Positions 15,838 through 24,845 of a DNA stretch of 64,000 nucleotides are shown in pieces. A program made the translations under genes and the position numbers. The DNA lies in contig JAQUMN010000011.1 in NCBI GenBank assembly GCA_028718125.1, forward strand, positions 1 to 64,000. Reading direction: 5' to 3'. Positions within the stretch are counted from its first letter, which is position 1; every line of letters begins with the position of its first letter. Below the pieces are notes generated by a model. The model saw nothing but the letters and a program-made list of their open reading frames with translations. It did not search any database and was not told the origin of the DNA. Origin of the DNA: Kiritimatiellia bacterium. Lineage in GTDB: Bacteria > Verrucomicrobiota > Kiritimatiellia > JAAZAB01.

Positions 15838-17169
15838 ATGACCAGGATTGCATTTATCGGCGCTGGCAGTTTCGGATTCACACGCGGGCTGGTGCGGGAC
15901 TTGCTAACGTTCCCGCGCCTGCAGGATGCCACCTTGGCGCTTATGGATGTTGACCGCGAGCGCCTAAGCTACATCCGGCAGGCTGTGGAACGGATCGTCC
16001 GCGAGGGCCGCTACCCCGCCAAGATCGTGGCCACGACGAACCGGCGCGAAGCCCTCGAGGGCGCTGACGCCGTAATCTGCACGATCCTGGCTGGCGACGT
16101 GAACGTGTGGCAATACGACATTACGATTCCCAAGCAATTCGGGGTTGACATAAACATCGGCGACACGCGCAGTGTCTCCGGCGTGTTCCGGGCGTTGCGC
16201 ACGATCCCGGTCATGCTCTCTATTTGCCGCGACATCGAGAAGGTTTGCCCGCGCGCGATTTTGCTGAATTATACCAACCCCATGGCCATGCTCTGCCGGG
16301 CCATGCAGGGCCAGACCAAGGTCCAGGTCACCGGCCTGTGCCACAGTGTGCAGGGCACGGCCCAACAGCTCGCGCAGTGGATCGGCGCTCCCGCCAATGA
16401 GGTGGACTACGTCTGCGCCGGGATCAATCACCAGGCCTGGTATCTGAAATTTGAGTGGAAAGGACGCGACGCCTACCCGATTATCCGCAAGGCCATTTTG
16501 AATAATCCCAAGATCCGCAACGAAGAGCAGGTGCGCAACGAAATGTTCCTGCACCTGGATTATTACGTGACCGAGTCGAGCGGCCACAATTCCGAATATT
16601 CCTGGTGGTTCCGCAAGCGCCCGGACCTGATTAGAAAATACTGCACTCACGGCACCGCCTGGAACCCGGGGCGCCATGCCTATATTTTGAAGGAATATCG
16701 GCGCCGAAAATCATCCTGGAAAAAGGAATTCCGCCGCTGGTTGGATGATCCCAAGCCGCTGAACTTAAAGCGCGGCCACGAATACGCCGCCTCCATCATC
16801 AATGCCCGCATGGGCGGCGAAGTGTTTCCGTTCAACGGCAACGTGCCCAACACCGGAATCATCCCGAACCTGCCGGCAAACGCGTGCGTGGAAGTGCCCG
16901 TTTTCGCGGACCGCCAGGGATTTCGCCCGGTTTATGTCGGCGCGCTGCCGCCGCAACTGGCGGCCCTGAACACCGTCAGCATTGCCGTGGAGGAAATGGC
17001 CGTGGCGGCGGCCTTGACCGGCGACCCCCGCAAGGTGTTTCACGCAATCGCCTACGATCCGCTTTCGGCGGCGGTGCTATCCCTGGCCGAGATCAAGCGC
17101 ATGGTCCAGGCAATGCTGAACAAGAACAAGGCCTACCTGCCGCAATTCAAACGGCTGTGCATCGATTAG
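15838..17169 (+). CDS. glycoside hydrolase family 4 (alpha-galactosidase/galacturonidase type)
   Basis: A 443-residue NAD+- and metal-dependent glycosidase acting in the cytoplasm on imported sugars. The Rossmann motif FIGAGSFGF lies at the N-terminus. GH4 landmarks follow: [19 protein letters not shown] with the metal-site Cys/His, and [11 protein letters not shown] with the second His. A TTG two codons earlier is in frame, but ATG 15838 is preferred. The C-terminus converges with, and overlaps by three bases, the end of a URO-D pseudogene. The sugar specificity (alpha-galacturonide, alpha-galactoside or alpha-glucoside) cannot be read from the sequence alone. Confidence 0.9.
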   Translation: MTRIAFIGAGSFGFTRGLVRDLLTFPRLQDATLALMDVDRERLSYIRQAVERIVREGRYPAKIVATTNRREALEGADAVICTILAGDVNVWQYDITIPKQFGVDINIGDTRSVSGVFRALRTIPVMLSICRDIEKVCPRAILLNYTNPMAMLCRAMQGQTKVQVTGLCHSVQGTAQQLAQWIGAPANEVDYVCAGINHQAWYLKFEWKGRDAYPIIRKAILNNPKIRNEEQVRNEMFLHLDYYVTESSGHNSEYSWWFRKRPDLIRKYCTHGTAWNPGRHAYILKEYRRRKSSWKKEFRRWLDDPKPLNLKRGHEYAASIINARMGGEVFPFNGNVPNTGIIPNLPANACVEVPVFADRQGFRPVYVGALPPQLAALNTVSIAVEEMAVAAALTGDPRKVFHAIAYDPLSAAVLSLAEIKRMVQAMLNKNKAYLPQFKRLCID

Positions 17170-17953
17170 AGGCCGCGGTGACTTTCTGCGTCTTTTTTCA
17201 CTGTCCGCACCATGGCCGCAACATTTGACGCCGGCGTGTCGTGGGGAATGCCTTCGGCGGTGCAAAACATATAACCGCCGTTCGAAGCAGCTTCGTGATA
17301 AATCGACAGGCCGCCCAGAGTGCGAACCACGCGACAACTGCCATTGGCATGCTCGAGGGCAAAACGGCGATAATCCTCCAGCGAGATGAAAAGTGACGTT
17401 GCCACACAATCCCCGATCCAAAGAACATCGGCGCCGGCTTCAAGCTGGGCCTGAGTCACAATCGTGTTGCAGGCATGAATATAGTCCATGAATTTACGCA
17501 GAAGCCCGGGTGCTTCGATCATAAGAACGAGTGTTGCTTCGGCGCCAAGGAGCAAAGCTACTCCGGAAAATGGAGCCGCAATACGACCGGCAACGATCGC
17601 CGTATCTCCCAATTCGGCTTTCAATCCCTTGAGCGCTTCCAGACGCAGAGGCAAACGACCGGTTCGATCGGGATCCGGCAACCTCAAACGCTGAGTGTAT
17701 TTTCGATCGCGGAAAGGTACTGGCTGACAGCTGGCGGGATCCGCTTCTCATCGGCTGTCACCATGCCGGTGTCTACCCATTCGAGCAGGTCGTCCGGGAA
17801 TAAAATGAACCAATCGTACTCAAAACGGGCAACGGCCTTTTTGCCGACTCCGATCATCGCGTCCGGACAGGTGCGGAACTGCCGGTGCGTCATCCCGGCC
17901 TGTTATACGTCAAATTCCAGGCCAAGCGGCAAACAGGGAATCCTCGAAGGCAT
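17166..17953 (-). pseudogene. URO-D family methyltransferase-like pseudogene
   Basis: Two pieces of one URO-D protein lie in different frames. The 5' piece reads MPSRIPCLPLGLEFDV, then a TAA at 17905-17903, then QAGMTHRQF and FEYDWFILFPDDLLEW, a typical URO-D N-terminus, ending at 17684. The 3' piece, from about 17687 to 17166, continues with LEALKGLKAEL, AGADVLWIGDC and TASNVAAM-like family segments to a near-normal C-terminus. The lesions are therefore one in-frame stop and one frameshift near 17684-17700. The extreme N-terminus may also be missing. The gene is dead unless the sequence has errors. Confidence 0.8.
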
Positions 17954-18006
17954 CTGCAGATTAACGCATCGCCTTATATCGTAATGTATAGTCGCGCAGG
18001 CCATGT

Positions 18007-18984
18007 TTATGAAACCATGTTTCTTGCCGCATTTATGATATCCGACGTTTGCGGCACACTCGCATCTTCAAGCGCCGGACTGAATGGGATCGGGGTATGG
18101 CGCCCGCCCAAGACCACAGGTTCTGCGTCAAGATCGTCGAATCCTTCCTGCACGACCCGCCGCACGATCTCCGCGCCGGCGCCGCAACAGGTCGGCGCCT
18201 CATGCACGACCAACACCCGGCCCGTCTTATGGACAGAACGCAGAATGGCGGGCATGTCGAGCGGGGCCAAAGCCCGCGGATCAATCACCTCCACATCGAT
18301 TTCGCCCTCCAGTTCGCCGGCCGCCGCCAGCGCCTTGCGCCGGGCGCCCCCATAGGCTACGATCGTGATGTCGCGCCCAATCCGCGCTACATCCGCCAAG
18401 CCGAACGGCACGACCCACTCACCCTCGGGCACTTCCTCCGCTTCATAGAACAGCACCCGGTTTTCGATGACGATGACCGGACCATCGTCCCGGATGGCCG
18501 ATTTAAGCAGACCCTTGGCGTCATACACCGTGCCGGGCATGGCAACCTTGAGACCGGGCGTGTTGAGAAACCAGGCTTCCAGGCTTTGAGAGTGTTGGGC
18601 GGCTTCACGAGTGCCCACGCCGGCCTGAGCTCGGATCGTGACCGGCATGCGGAACTGGCCCCCGGACATATAAGGGATCTTGGCCATCTGGTTCACGAGT
18701 TGTTCCATGCCCAGCACAAGAAAGTCAATATACATGATCTCGACGATGGGACGGAGTCCGGTCATAGCTGCGCCCACCGCCAGCCCGGTAAAACCCTGCT
18801 CGGAGATTGGCGTGCCGACGCAGCGTTTAGGGCCAAAGCGTTCCAGGATGCCCCTGGTAAGATTGTACACACCGCCGGCGATATCGACGTCTTCGCCGAT
18901 AACGAACACATTCTCATCCCGAGTCATTTCCTCGGCCTGAGCCTCGCAAATCGCATTGGCATAGATGAGTTTACGCGACCCCAT
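18007..18984 (-). CDS. thiamine-dependent dehydrogenase E1 component, beta subunit
   Basis: A 325-residue transketolase-like protein of the pyruvate / acetoin dehydrogenase E1-beta family. Motifs are NVFVIGEDVDIAGGV, the TPP-contact block GTPISEQGFTGLAVGAA, RAQAGVGTREAAQHSQSLEAWF and the C-terminal VIDPRALAPLDMPAI. The frame is intact and of normal length. The ATG at 18984 overlaps the end of the E1-alpha remnant by 14 nt. Its partner subunit is truncated, so this gene probably has no working complex and may be on the way to loss. Acetoin versus pyruvate specificity cannot be decided. Confidence 0.88.
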   Translation of the reverse strand: MGSRKLIYANAICEAQAEEMTRDENVFVIGEDVDIAGGVYNLTRGILERFGPKRCVGTPISEQGFTGLAVGAAMTGLRPIVEIMYIDFLVLGMEQLVNQMAKIPYMSGGQFRMPVTIRAQAGVGTREAAQHSQSLEAWFLNTPGLKVAMPGTVYDAKGLLKSAIRDDGPVIVIENRVLFYEAEEVPEGEWVVPFGLADVARIGRDITIVAYGGARRKALAAAGELEGEIDVEVIDPRALAPLDMPAILRSVHKTGRVLVVHEAPTCCGAGAEIVRRVVQEGFDDLDAEPVVLGGRHTPIPFSPALEDASVPQTSDIINAARNMVS

Positions 18985-19625
18985 TTTCCAATGCCTCCAT
19001 TTTCGGGAACGGGCTGGACCGTGCAAACTCGATTGCGTCACCCAATTCCCTCTCCACTTCGTCATGAATACCCGCAACGGCTTCCCTTGTCAGAACCATG
19101 GTTTCCAACAACACCCGCTCGAACTGTAAGATCGGATCCCGGTTCCCGCTTTTCCATGCATTGATTTCATCTTTCCCGCGTCCATCGGGAATAATGCCAC
19201 AGTGGGGCTCCACCCGGTAAGTTTTGCACTCGATGAAGGTCGCACCCCCGCCGGAACGAGCGCGAAAGACTGCCTCCGCCGTCTTGGCGTGCACATCGAG
19301 AACGTCGTTACCGTCGGCAATGGCCCAAGGCAAACCGAAGGCCGCCGCGCGCGGGGCAATGTCTTCGGTGCAAACGCTTTTTTTAGCCGGTGTGGTCGCG
19401 GCATAACGGTTGTTCTCACAGACGTAAATCAACGGCATGGTCCAGAGACGGGCCATGTTGAGACATTCATATAAGACGCCCTGATTGGACGCACCTTCGC
19501 TGAAAAAACACACGGCAACCTGACCGGTTCCGCGATATCGCGCGGAAAAAGCGGCGCCCAGAGCCATGCCAATCCCGCCGCCCACGATGCCGTTGCCGCC
19601 GAGAAAACCGGCGGAGGCGTCGTCA
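18971..19625 (-). pseudogene. E1 component alpha subunit, N-terminally truncated remnant
   Basis: Homology to pyruvate/acetoin dehydrogenase E1-alpha begins abruptly at GFLGGNGIVGGGIGMALGAA. It continues through the TPP motif region CFFSEGASNQG, the ENNRYAATT block and EPHCG to the normal C-terminus. About 120 N-terminal residues are missing. The open frame continues to 19798, but the upstream part is antisense to an SDR remnant and does not resemble E1-alpha. The remnant overlaps the E1-beta start. It is a rearrangement product and very probably inactive. Confidence 0.8.
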
Positions 19626-20017
19626 TCACCACATCTTCCAGCGCCGGCGTCATCGCCATCCCGGGCAACGACGCATACACGGCGACCAAGGGCGCGACGA
19701 TCGCACTGACCCGGTCCATGGCCGTGGAATATGGCCCAAAAAACGTGCGCGTGAACTGCATCGCTCCGGCGGCCATACTGACCACAATGCTGCGGCAAAG
19801 CAACCCGGAAAACTCAAGCAACTTCGACGAGAAAGATTTTCTCTATCGCCGCACACCGCTTCGCCGCTACGGCACACCTGAAGAAATCGCGCGCATAGCG
19901 CTCTTTCTCGCCTCCGACGACTCGTCGTATCTGAACGGGACCATCATCGCCGCCGACGGCGGCATCACGATCAACGGAGATCTATCGCCCGCGCTTGTGC
20001 CGCAGTCCAACCTCTGA
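19601..20017 (+). pseudogene. short-chain dehydrogenase (SDR), C-terminal half only
   Basis: From GAG at 19601 the plus strand encodes TGGGVVITTSSSAGV, the YxxxK catalytic motif (DAYTATKGATIALT), VRVNCIAPAAI and a normal SDR C-terminus (FLASDDSSYLNGTIIAADGG). The N-terminal Rossmann half with TGxxxGxG is absent. The left edge coincides with the edge of the opposite-strand E1-alpha remnant. The first in-frame ATG is at 19718. It is a gene fragment left by a deletion or inversion. Confidence 0.8.
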
Positions 20018-20113
20018 CGAGACTGTCGCAAAAATGTATTCTTTATTGAATTGTTTTGCGGCAATATGCTAACGTTCTTGAGTGCGATAAGAAAACAACT
20101 TTCGGAGGCTATC

Positions 20114-21235
20114 ATGCCCATCAAGCCCTGCCGCCCGGCCTGGAAAGGAACAATGACCGCGCGGGAACGGTTCAACCGTCAAATGCACTACCAGAGCGTG
20201 GACCGCTGTTTCAACATGGAATTCGGTTACTGGGACGAAAACTTCCATCAGTGGCCGCTGTTCGTGGAAAACCATATAACGAACAATTCGGAAGCGGACC
20301 TTTTTTTCAATTTCGATCGCATCAGCTATACGGAAGGCAAGATCTGGCTTAATCCCGGATTTCCTCAGGGGGTCGTTTCCGAAACCGCCACCACCCGTAT
20401 CCTGATGAACAGCGAGGGGTTGCTGGCCGAGTCCCCCAAGGACGGGCACGACACGATCCCGCATTACATCAAAGCTTCCATCGTGACTCCCGAGGATTGG
20501 AAGCGCTGCAAGGCCGAACGCCTGCACAGGGATGATCCCGCGCGCAAGGTTGATATTGCCGCTCTCAAGCGAAAGCACCCGCCTGCCCGGGATTACCCAC
20601 TCGGCGTTTATTGCGGCTCCATGATCGGCAAGATCCGTAATTTGCTGACCTTTGAAGGCCTGGCTTATGCCACCTACGATTACCCGGAAATGGTTGAAGA
20701 TATGGTCGAAACCAGCTGCGTACTAGTTGAAGATTATCTGGACCAGGTCCTGCCGCACATGGATTTTGATTACGCCGCGAACTGGGAGGACATTTGTTTC
20801 AAGAACGGCCCGATCGTTTCCGTGGATTTCTTTAAAAATGTGGTCATGCCCCGCTATAAGCGCCTGAGTAAAAAACTGCATGCCGCCGGCATTGACCTCT
20901 GGTATAGTGACTGTGACGGGGACGTGCGGCCAATCCTGCCCTATTTCATGGAAGGCGGCATCAACTGTCTGTTCCCGTTCGAAGTCAACGGCTGCGCGCA
21001 CCCGGCGGATCTGCTGAAGGAATACGGCAAGGACCTGCATATCATGGGTGGAGTCGACAAGATCGAGTTGGCCAAGGGCCCGAAGGCCATTAAGGCCTAT
21101 CTGAAGACCCTGGTGCCGCTGGTGGCGCGGGGCGGTTATATCCCCTTCTGCGATCATCGCTGTCCGCCTAACGTCAAGCCGGATGATTACCTCTATTACC
21201 TCGATCTCAAGGAACAGATGTTCGGGTTGAATTAG
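20114..21235 (+). CDS. uroporphyrinogen decarboxylase (URO-D) family protein
   Basis: A 373-residue URO-D / MtaA-CmuA-type protein. The start at 20114 follows a GGAGG ribosome binding site. The N-terminal TARERFNRQMHYQSVDR is the family opening. The barrel contains LWYSDCDGDVRPIL in place of the usual HxCG, and the C-terminus has FCDHRCPPNVKPDDYLYYLDL, matching the family's DH-x-PP-DV block. It probably acts on methyl groups through a corrinoid partner, but the metal ligands differ from those of the 3572 and 51914 genes. The gene stands alone after the decayed E1/SDR segment. Confidence 0.82.
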   Translation: MPIKPCRPAWKGTMTARERFNRQMHYQSVDRCFNMEFGYWDENFHQWPLFVENHITNNSEADLFFNFDRISYTEGKIWLNPGFPQGVVSETATTRILMNSEGLLAESPKDGHDTIPHYIKASIVTPEDWKRCKAERLHRDDPARKVDIAALKRKHPPARDYPLGVYCGSMIGKIRNLLTFEGLAYATYDYPEMVEDMVETSCVLVEDYLDQVLPHMDFDYAANWEDICFKNGPIVSVDFFKNVVMPRYKRLSKKLHAAGIDLWYSDCDGDVRPILPYFMEGGINCLFPFEVNGCAHPADLLKEYGKDLHIMGGVDKIELAKGPKAIKAYLKTLVPLVARGGYIPFCDHRCPPNVKPDDYLYYLDLKEQMFGLN

Positions 21236-21259
21236 GCTAACGCCGCAACTGATTTATAC

Positions 21260-21293
21260 GCCCGTCCCGATCTCTGGAAGATTTGGGACGGGC
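21260..21293. repeat. hairpin GCCCGTCCC / GGGACGGGC
   Basis: A perfect 9-bp stem with a 16-nt loop downstream of the URO-D gene, without a T run. On the minus strand it begins GTAGGCCCGTCCC, like the REP-like units at 27.8 and 50.0 kb. Confidence 0.5.
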
Positions 21294-21342
21294 CTACACT
21301 GTTGTTTGTCGGCCGGGTCCCCTGACTCGGCGGGATTGTTCA

Positions 21343-21360
21343 CCGAAGGCGGATCCGCCT
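21343..21360. repeat. palindrome CCGAAGGCGGATCCGCCT, copy 2
   Basis: Identical to the 18-nt copy at 14125-14142. It lies 75 nt upstream of the small membrane protein gene. Confidence 0.75.
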
Positions 21361-21434
21361 CCGGCAGAAAATTCGCGTGTAAATAGAAACCGGCGGCAGG
21401 AGCTGGCCGCCTCTACTCAAGACAGGAGGGCCTA

Positions 21435-21767
21435 ATGTTCCGTCAAGTATGGCTGTGGTATCAAGCCAGCGGGTTGGGTCATACCATGATCTCCATACCG
21501 GCGATGGAGGGGATTGTTTTGCTGATCCTGCTGACGATTTGCATGCTGTTCCGCACCGGCCAGACCGGCCTGGTGATAGCATACATCTTCACTTACCGAT
21601 GGGGGTTGCTTTTCGGCGAGCATTACTTCGCGGGCGATATGCGCCTGTATAACATCTTTATTACGAGCTATATCGTGTTCGGGATTCTGGTACTGACACT
21701 GGCGCTGGTGGCCATGATGGCCGCGGCGCGCTCCGGCGGTTACGACCCCTCCGGCAGGCCGGAATAA
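21435..21767 (+). CDS. hypothetical small membrane protein
   Basis: A 110-residue protein that I do not recognise, with an AGGAGGG ribosome binding site. Three hydrophobic segments are visible: IPAMEGIVLLILLTICML, GLVIAYIFTYRWGLLF and FITSYIVFGILVLTLALVAMM. Periodic GEHYFAGDMR lies between helices 2 and 3. The tail GYDPSGRPE is hydrophilic. It stands alone between a URO-D gene and an AT-rich spacer. Small inner-membrane proteins of this shape are common and the sequence gives no function. Confidence 0.7.
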   Translation: MFRQVWLWYQASGLGHTMISIPAMEGIVLLILLTICMLFRTGQTGLVIAYIFTYRWGLLFGEHYFAGDMRLYNIFITSYIVFGILVLTLALVAMMAAARSGGYDPSGRPE

Positions 21768-22220
21768 TTATGGGCCTGGCGTCCCGCTTTACTATATGCG
21801 AAGTCCCAGCGGCTTGCCGTGAGGTCGGGAAGCGTGGTTCCGGACTAAAGAATTGACCAATATCCTCGTCCCTGCAACGGCCGTAATCCAGTTTTCCCAC
21901 CTCCGGCAAAAGTTCATCCCGCGTATTTCATGAACGGATTACTGCTAATGAAATATGCCCTGCGCCTGTAATGATCAAGCCCGGTTTTCCGGACACATCG
22001 AAGCCTTTTTTGGGGGGGCGGCTATTTCACACGAAATAGCCGGGAAAGTTGGCAGCAAACGCCAAATCCAGCACTCACAATTAGCTGTCCATAAATATAT
22101 TATATGATTTTTATCTTCATGGTTTCTTTGTTTTAGATATTGACTTTTTTAATCAACGAGATAATTTATTTCTTTAAGAGTTATTATAATTGTTTTTTAT
22201 ATAGGTTGTTGTTTTGAATT
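21768..22220. other. 453-bp AT-rich intergenic region upstream of the IclR gene
   Basis: No gene is supported. It contains a 10-bp-stem hairpin (22019-22042) and, nearer the iclR-type gene, an AT-rich stretch with TATAAT at 22185-22190 as a possible -10 box. No convincing -35 partner is visible. Confidence 0.5.
22019..22042. promoter_or_regulatory. perfect inverted repeat CGGCTATTTC / GAAATAGCCG
   Basis: A 10-bp stem with ACAC loop, about 180 nt upstream of the IclR-family regulator. No T run follows, so a regulator-binding palindrome or RNA structure is more likely than a terminator. Confidence 0.45.
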
Positions 22221-22958
22221 ATGAAATCGTTAAAAAAAGCATTAGACCTTCTGGAATATATCGTAAATCACAATAACAGCCCCGTTACCCCCAGTGAAGC
22301 TGCCGGGAAATTGGGTCTGGATGCCGCCACATGCGTACGGATCATGAAAGAATTCACAAAGCAGGGCTATCTTGAACATGTTTCACGCAGGGCCGGCTAC
22401 GTCCCCGGACCAGCAGTTTTTACTTTTTCAGACCGGAATTACTGGATATACGGGCAAATTATACAGGCTGCCGTCGAACCGGTTCAGACCTTGGCGCATA
22501 AAGTCAGATCGGTGGTGAACATCTCTGTCCTGTATAATAATTACAGATATATTCTTTATCATTACTGCGCAGCCTCCGGAAGAAATATTACGCTTCAGAC
22601 GCGTTACTGGCATGACTTCTATCCGACCGCCACCGGCCGGCTGCTGTTGTCCACCGTCCCGGAAGCAACGGTAAAAGAAATCCATGCTATATTCGGAATC
22701 AAAGAGCATTCCGGCAATCCTGTTGACTTAACGGCTTTTCAGAAAGAGTTAAAAGAGATAACAGCGGCCGGCTACGTGTTTTTTCGCGACCCCGCAACCA
22801 GGTTATGGATCATCGGCGCTCTGGTTCGCCCCGAAGGTTTTCCGCCCGCCGCAATCGGTTTCGGGATAAGCGGCGACAATTGCGAAGACGCACTCAAGGC
22901 GACGCTTGAAGCGGCCAAACAGATTGAAGACAACCTGAAGAATCCGGCATTGCACTAA
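22221..22958 (+). CDS. IclR family transcriptional regulator
   Basis: A 245-residue regulator. The N-terminal winged helix-turn-helix reads SLKKALDLLEYI..SEAAGKLGLDAATCVRIMKEF. The effector domain has the family segments YPTATGRLLLS and EITAAGYVFFRD. It is the first gene of a cluster with a MurQ/GckR-like protein and a GH20 hexosaminidase, so it probably controls amino-sugar or muropeptide use. The spacing to the next gene is 62 nt. Base composition here is more AT-rich than in the flanking genes. The regulator's ligand is unknown. Confidence 0.9.
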   Translation: MKSLKKALDLLEYIVNHNNSPVTPSEAAGKLGLDAATCVRIMKEFTKQGYLEHVSRRAGYVPGPAVFTFSDRNYWIYGQIIQAAVEPVQTLAHKVRSVVNISVLYNNYRYILYHYCAASGRNITLQTRYWHDFYPTATGRLLLSTVPEATVKEIHAIFGIKEHSGNPVDLTAFQKELKEITAAGYVFFRDPATRLWIIGALVRPEGFPPAAIGFGISGDNCEDALKATLEAAKQIEDNLKNPALH

Positions 22959-23020
22959 ATAACATTTCCGGCTTACGGCATTCGGAGCCATAAGGCATTA
23001 TCACTTTAAGAAAATCGAAG

Positions 23021-24820
23021 ATGAATAACAAAGCCCATCGCGACGCGGAATATTTTCTCGATCAGGAAAAACAGTTTCATCTGGGCGTATTGCCGACGGA
23101 GCAATCCAATCCAAAAACGAGGAACATTGACAGGGTTTTCAAGACCGGCATGGATAAAGGCCTGAAAACTCTGCTGTCCGTCGATTATGACGTTGCGAAA
23201 ATGGCCGGCGAAGTCCTGACCAGCCATGCGTTTCGCAAACTAGTTGAGGCCGGGGGCAGGTGCCTCAACCGGAACGGAAACATTATTTTTTCCGGCTGCG
23301 GCGCAACCGGGCGTTTGAGCATCCTGCTGGAATCGATCTGGCGTCGGTTTTTTGCCGACACCCGCCGGCGTCATTCGGCGCTGTACGCCCAAATCCAATC
23401 TTACGAGAACCGGGTTTTCAGCATAATGACCGGGGGAGATTACGCGCTGATCAAATCCGTGGAAAGCTTCGAAGACTATGCCGAATTCGGCCGCCAGCAG
23501 GTCAGGGAACAGGGCGTAACCGGCAATGATATTTTGATTGCCATTACCGAAGGCGGCGAGACATCTTCCGTGCTCGGCTCCGTCGCGGAAGCCGCCGAAC
23601 GGGGCGCCGAAGTTTTCCTGCTGTTTAACAATCCCGCCGACATTCTCTGCGCGCATATTGAGCGTTCGCGCAAAGCTATTATTGATCCGCGCGTGACCGT
23701 GCTTGACTTATATTGCGGCCCGATGGCCATTGCCGGTTCAACCAGGATGCAGGCCACCACTTTCGAACAATTGGCGGCCGGAGCGGCGCTTGAAAATATT
23801 CTGTACAGGATTTTAAAAGACAAGCTTAGCGGCGCCGAGCTGGAGCGGCTGAACATTAAAGAACATGACTACGCCGCGGAATTCACGCAATTGCTCGATC
23901 AATTGAATGCCCCGGGAAATATTGCGGAACTGGGCAAAATGATCCGGCTTGAAGCGAAGATTTACCGCCAGGAAGGGCTGGTCACCTATTTTGCCGAAAA
24001 CTACCTCCTGGATATTTTAACCGACACCACCGAGCGCGCGCCGACCTTTATGCTCCCCCCCTTCCGGAAATACGACGACCTTAAATCCCCGCCGTCGTGG
24101 GCGTTTGTCAAGAACCCGCGATTTTCAACTCCCGGAACATGGGAACACACGCTCGCACGCCATCCGCGTTGCGTTGAATGGAACCGGGCAAAATACAAAA
24201 TAATGGGCGCACCTGAAAAAACAATCGCCAGCCCGCCTGCGCTGGGTTATCCCGAACTGCTTAAATTTCTGATCGGCAACGAGCCGGATCCTTCCCGGAC
24301 ATCACGCCAAGTCAATGCAGCCTTGATGGCAGTTTCCGGAACGGAAGCCGCCGGGCATGATTTTACGGCTTTCAGCGAATGCTTTAATCGGGCCGCGGCA
24401 AATTTCCGGCATAAACTCTCGCTGGTCGTCGGTGACACACCCTGCGAGGCCAAGCATGCCATGGCGAAGAAGGGCGAAAGCGATTTTAAGCCGGATTTCC
24501 GCATAAGCGTTTCAATTTGCGGGTCAGCATTGCGGCTGATCGAACATCTCGCCGTAAAGTTGACTTTAAATACGCTTTCTACCGCGACGATGATTGTCAT
24601 GGGGCGGGTTACCGGGAACTGGATGAGCTGGGTTGAGGTCAGCAACAAGAAGCTGCGCGACCGCGGCATAAGATTGATTTCCGAACTTTGCGGGATCAGC
24701 TACCGCGACGCCTGTTACGCCCTGCATGAAACCCTGGTCGAACTGGAGCAGATAAATTTTTCGGATAAGGGCAGACCCTCCCCGATTCAATACACCATCA
24801 GGAAACTGAAGCCCAAATAA
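23021..24820 (+). CDS. double-SIS-domain MurQ/GckR-like protein
   Basis: A 599-residue protein with two sugar-isomerase (SIS) domains. Domain 1 (about 20-330) has the MurNAc-6-phosphate etherase signature LPTEQSNPKTRNID, then FSGCGATGRLSILLE and ITEGGETSSVLG with the conserved glutamates. Domain 2 (about 380-590) is more divergent. Bacterial MurQ is about 300 residues with one SIS domain, while animal glucokinase regulatory protein has this tandem layout. It probably cleaves or binds MurNAc-6-P or a related sugar phosphate in cell-wall recycling, consistent with the following GH20 gene. Binding without catalysis is also possible. Confidence 0.82.
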   Translation: MNNKAHRDAEYFLDQEKQFHLGVLPTEQSNPKTRNIDRVFKTGMDKGLKTLLSVDYDVAKMAGEVLTSHAFRKLVEAGGRCLNRNGNIIFSGCGATGRLSILLESIWRRFFADTRRRHSALYAQIQSYENRVFSIMTGGDYALIKSVESFEDYAEFGRQQVREQGVTGNDILIAITEGGETSSVLGSVAEAAERGAEVFLLFNNPADILCAHIERSRKAIIDPRVTVLDLYCGPMAIAGSTRMQATTFEQLAAGAALENILYRILKDKLSGAELERLNIKEHDYAAEFTQLLDQLNAPGNIAELGKMIRLEAKIYRQEGLVTYFAENYLLDILTDTTERAPTFMLPPFRKYDDLKSPPSWAFVKNPRFSTPGTWEHTLARHPRCVEWNRAKYKIMGAPEKTIASPPALGYPELLKFLIGNEPDPSRTSRQVNAALMAVSGTEAAGHDFTAFSECFNRAAANFRHKLSLVVGDTPCEAKHAMAKKGESDFKPDFRISVSICGSALRLIEHLAVKLTLNTLSTATMIVMGRVTGNWMSWVEVSNKKLRDRGIRLISELCGISYRDACYALHETLVELEQINFSDKGRPSPIQYTIRKLKPK

Positions 24821-24845
24821 GAAAGAGGCAGCCGCAGCCGACGCC

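Noticed and set aside
18971-19798. Full open frame as a complete E1-alpha subunit
   Set aside because: The first 55-60 residues are antisense to the SDR fragment and do not match E1-alpha, so only the part from about 19625 down is counted.
21768-22220. A small gene or tRNA in the AT-rich spacer
   Set aside because: No open frame with a start signal and no cloverleaf-like pairing was seen, only an isolated hairpin.
24247-24669. A minus-strand frame inside the GckR-like gene
   Set aside because: It is a shadow of a protein with clear SIS-domain motifs on the plus strand.
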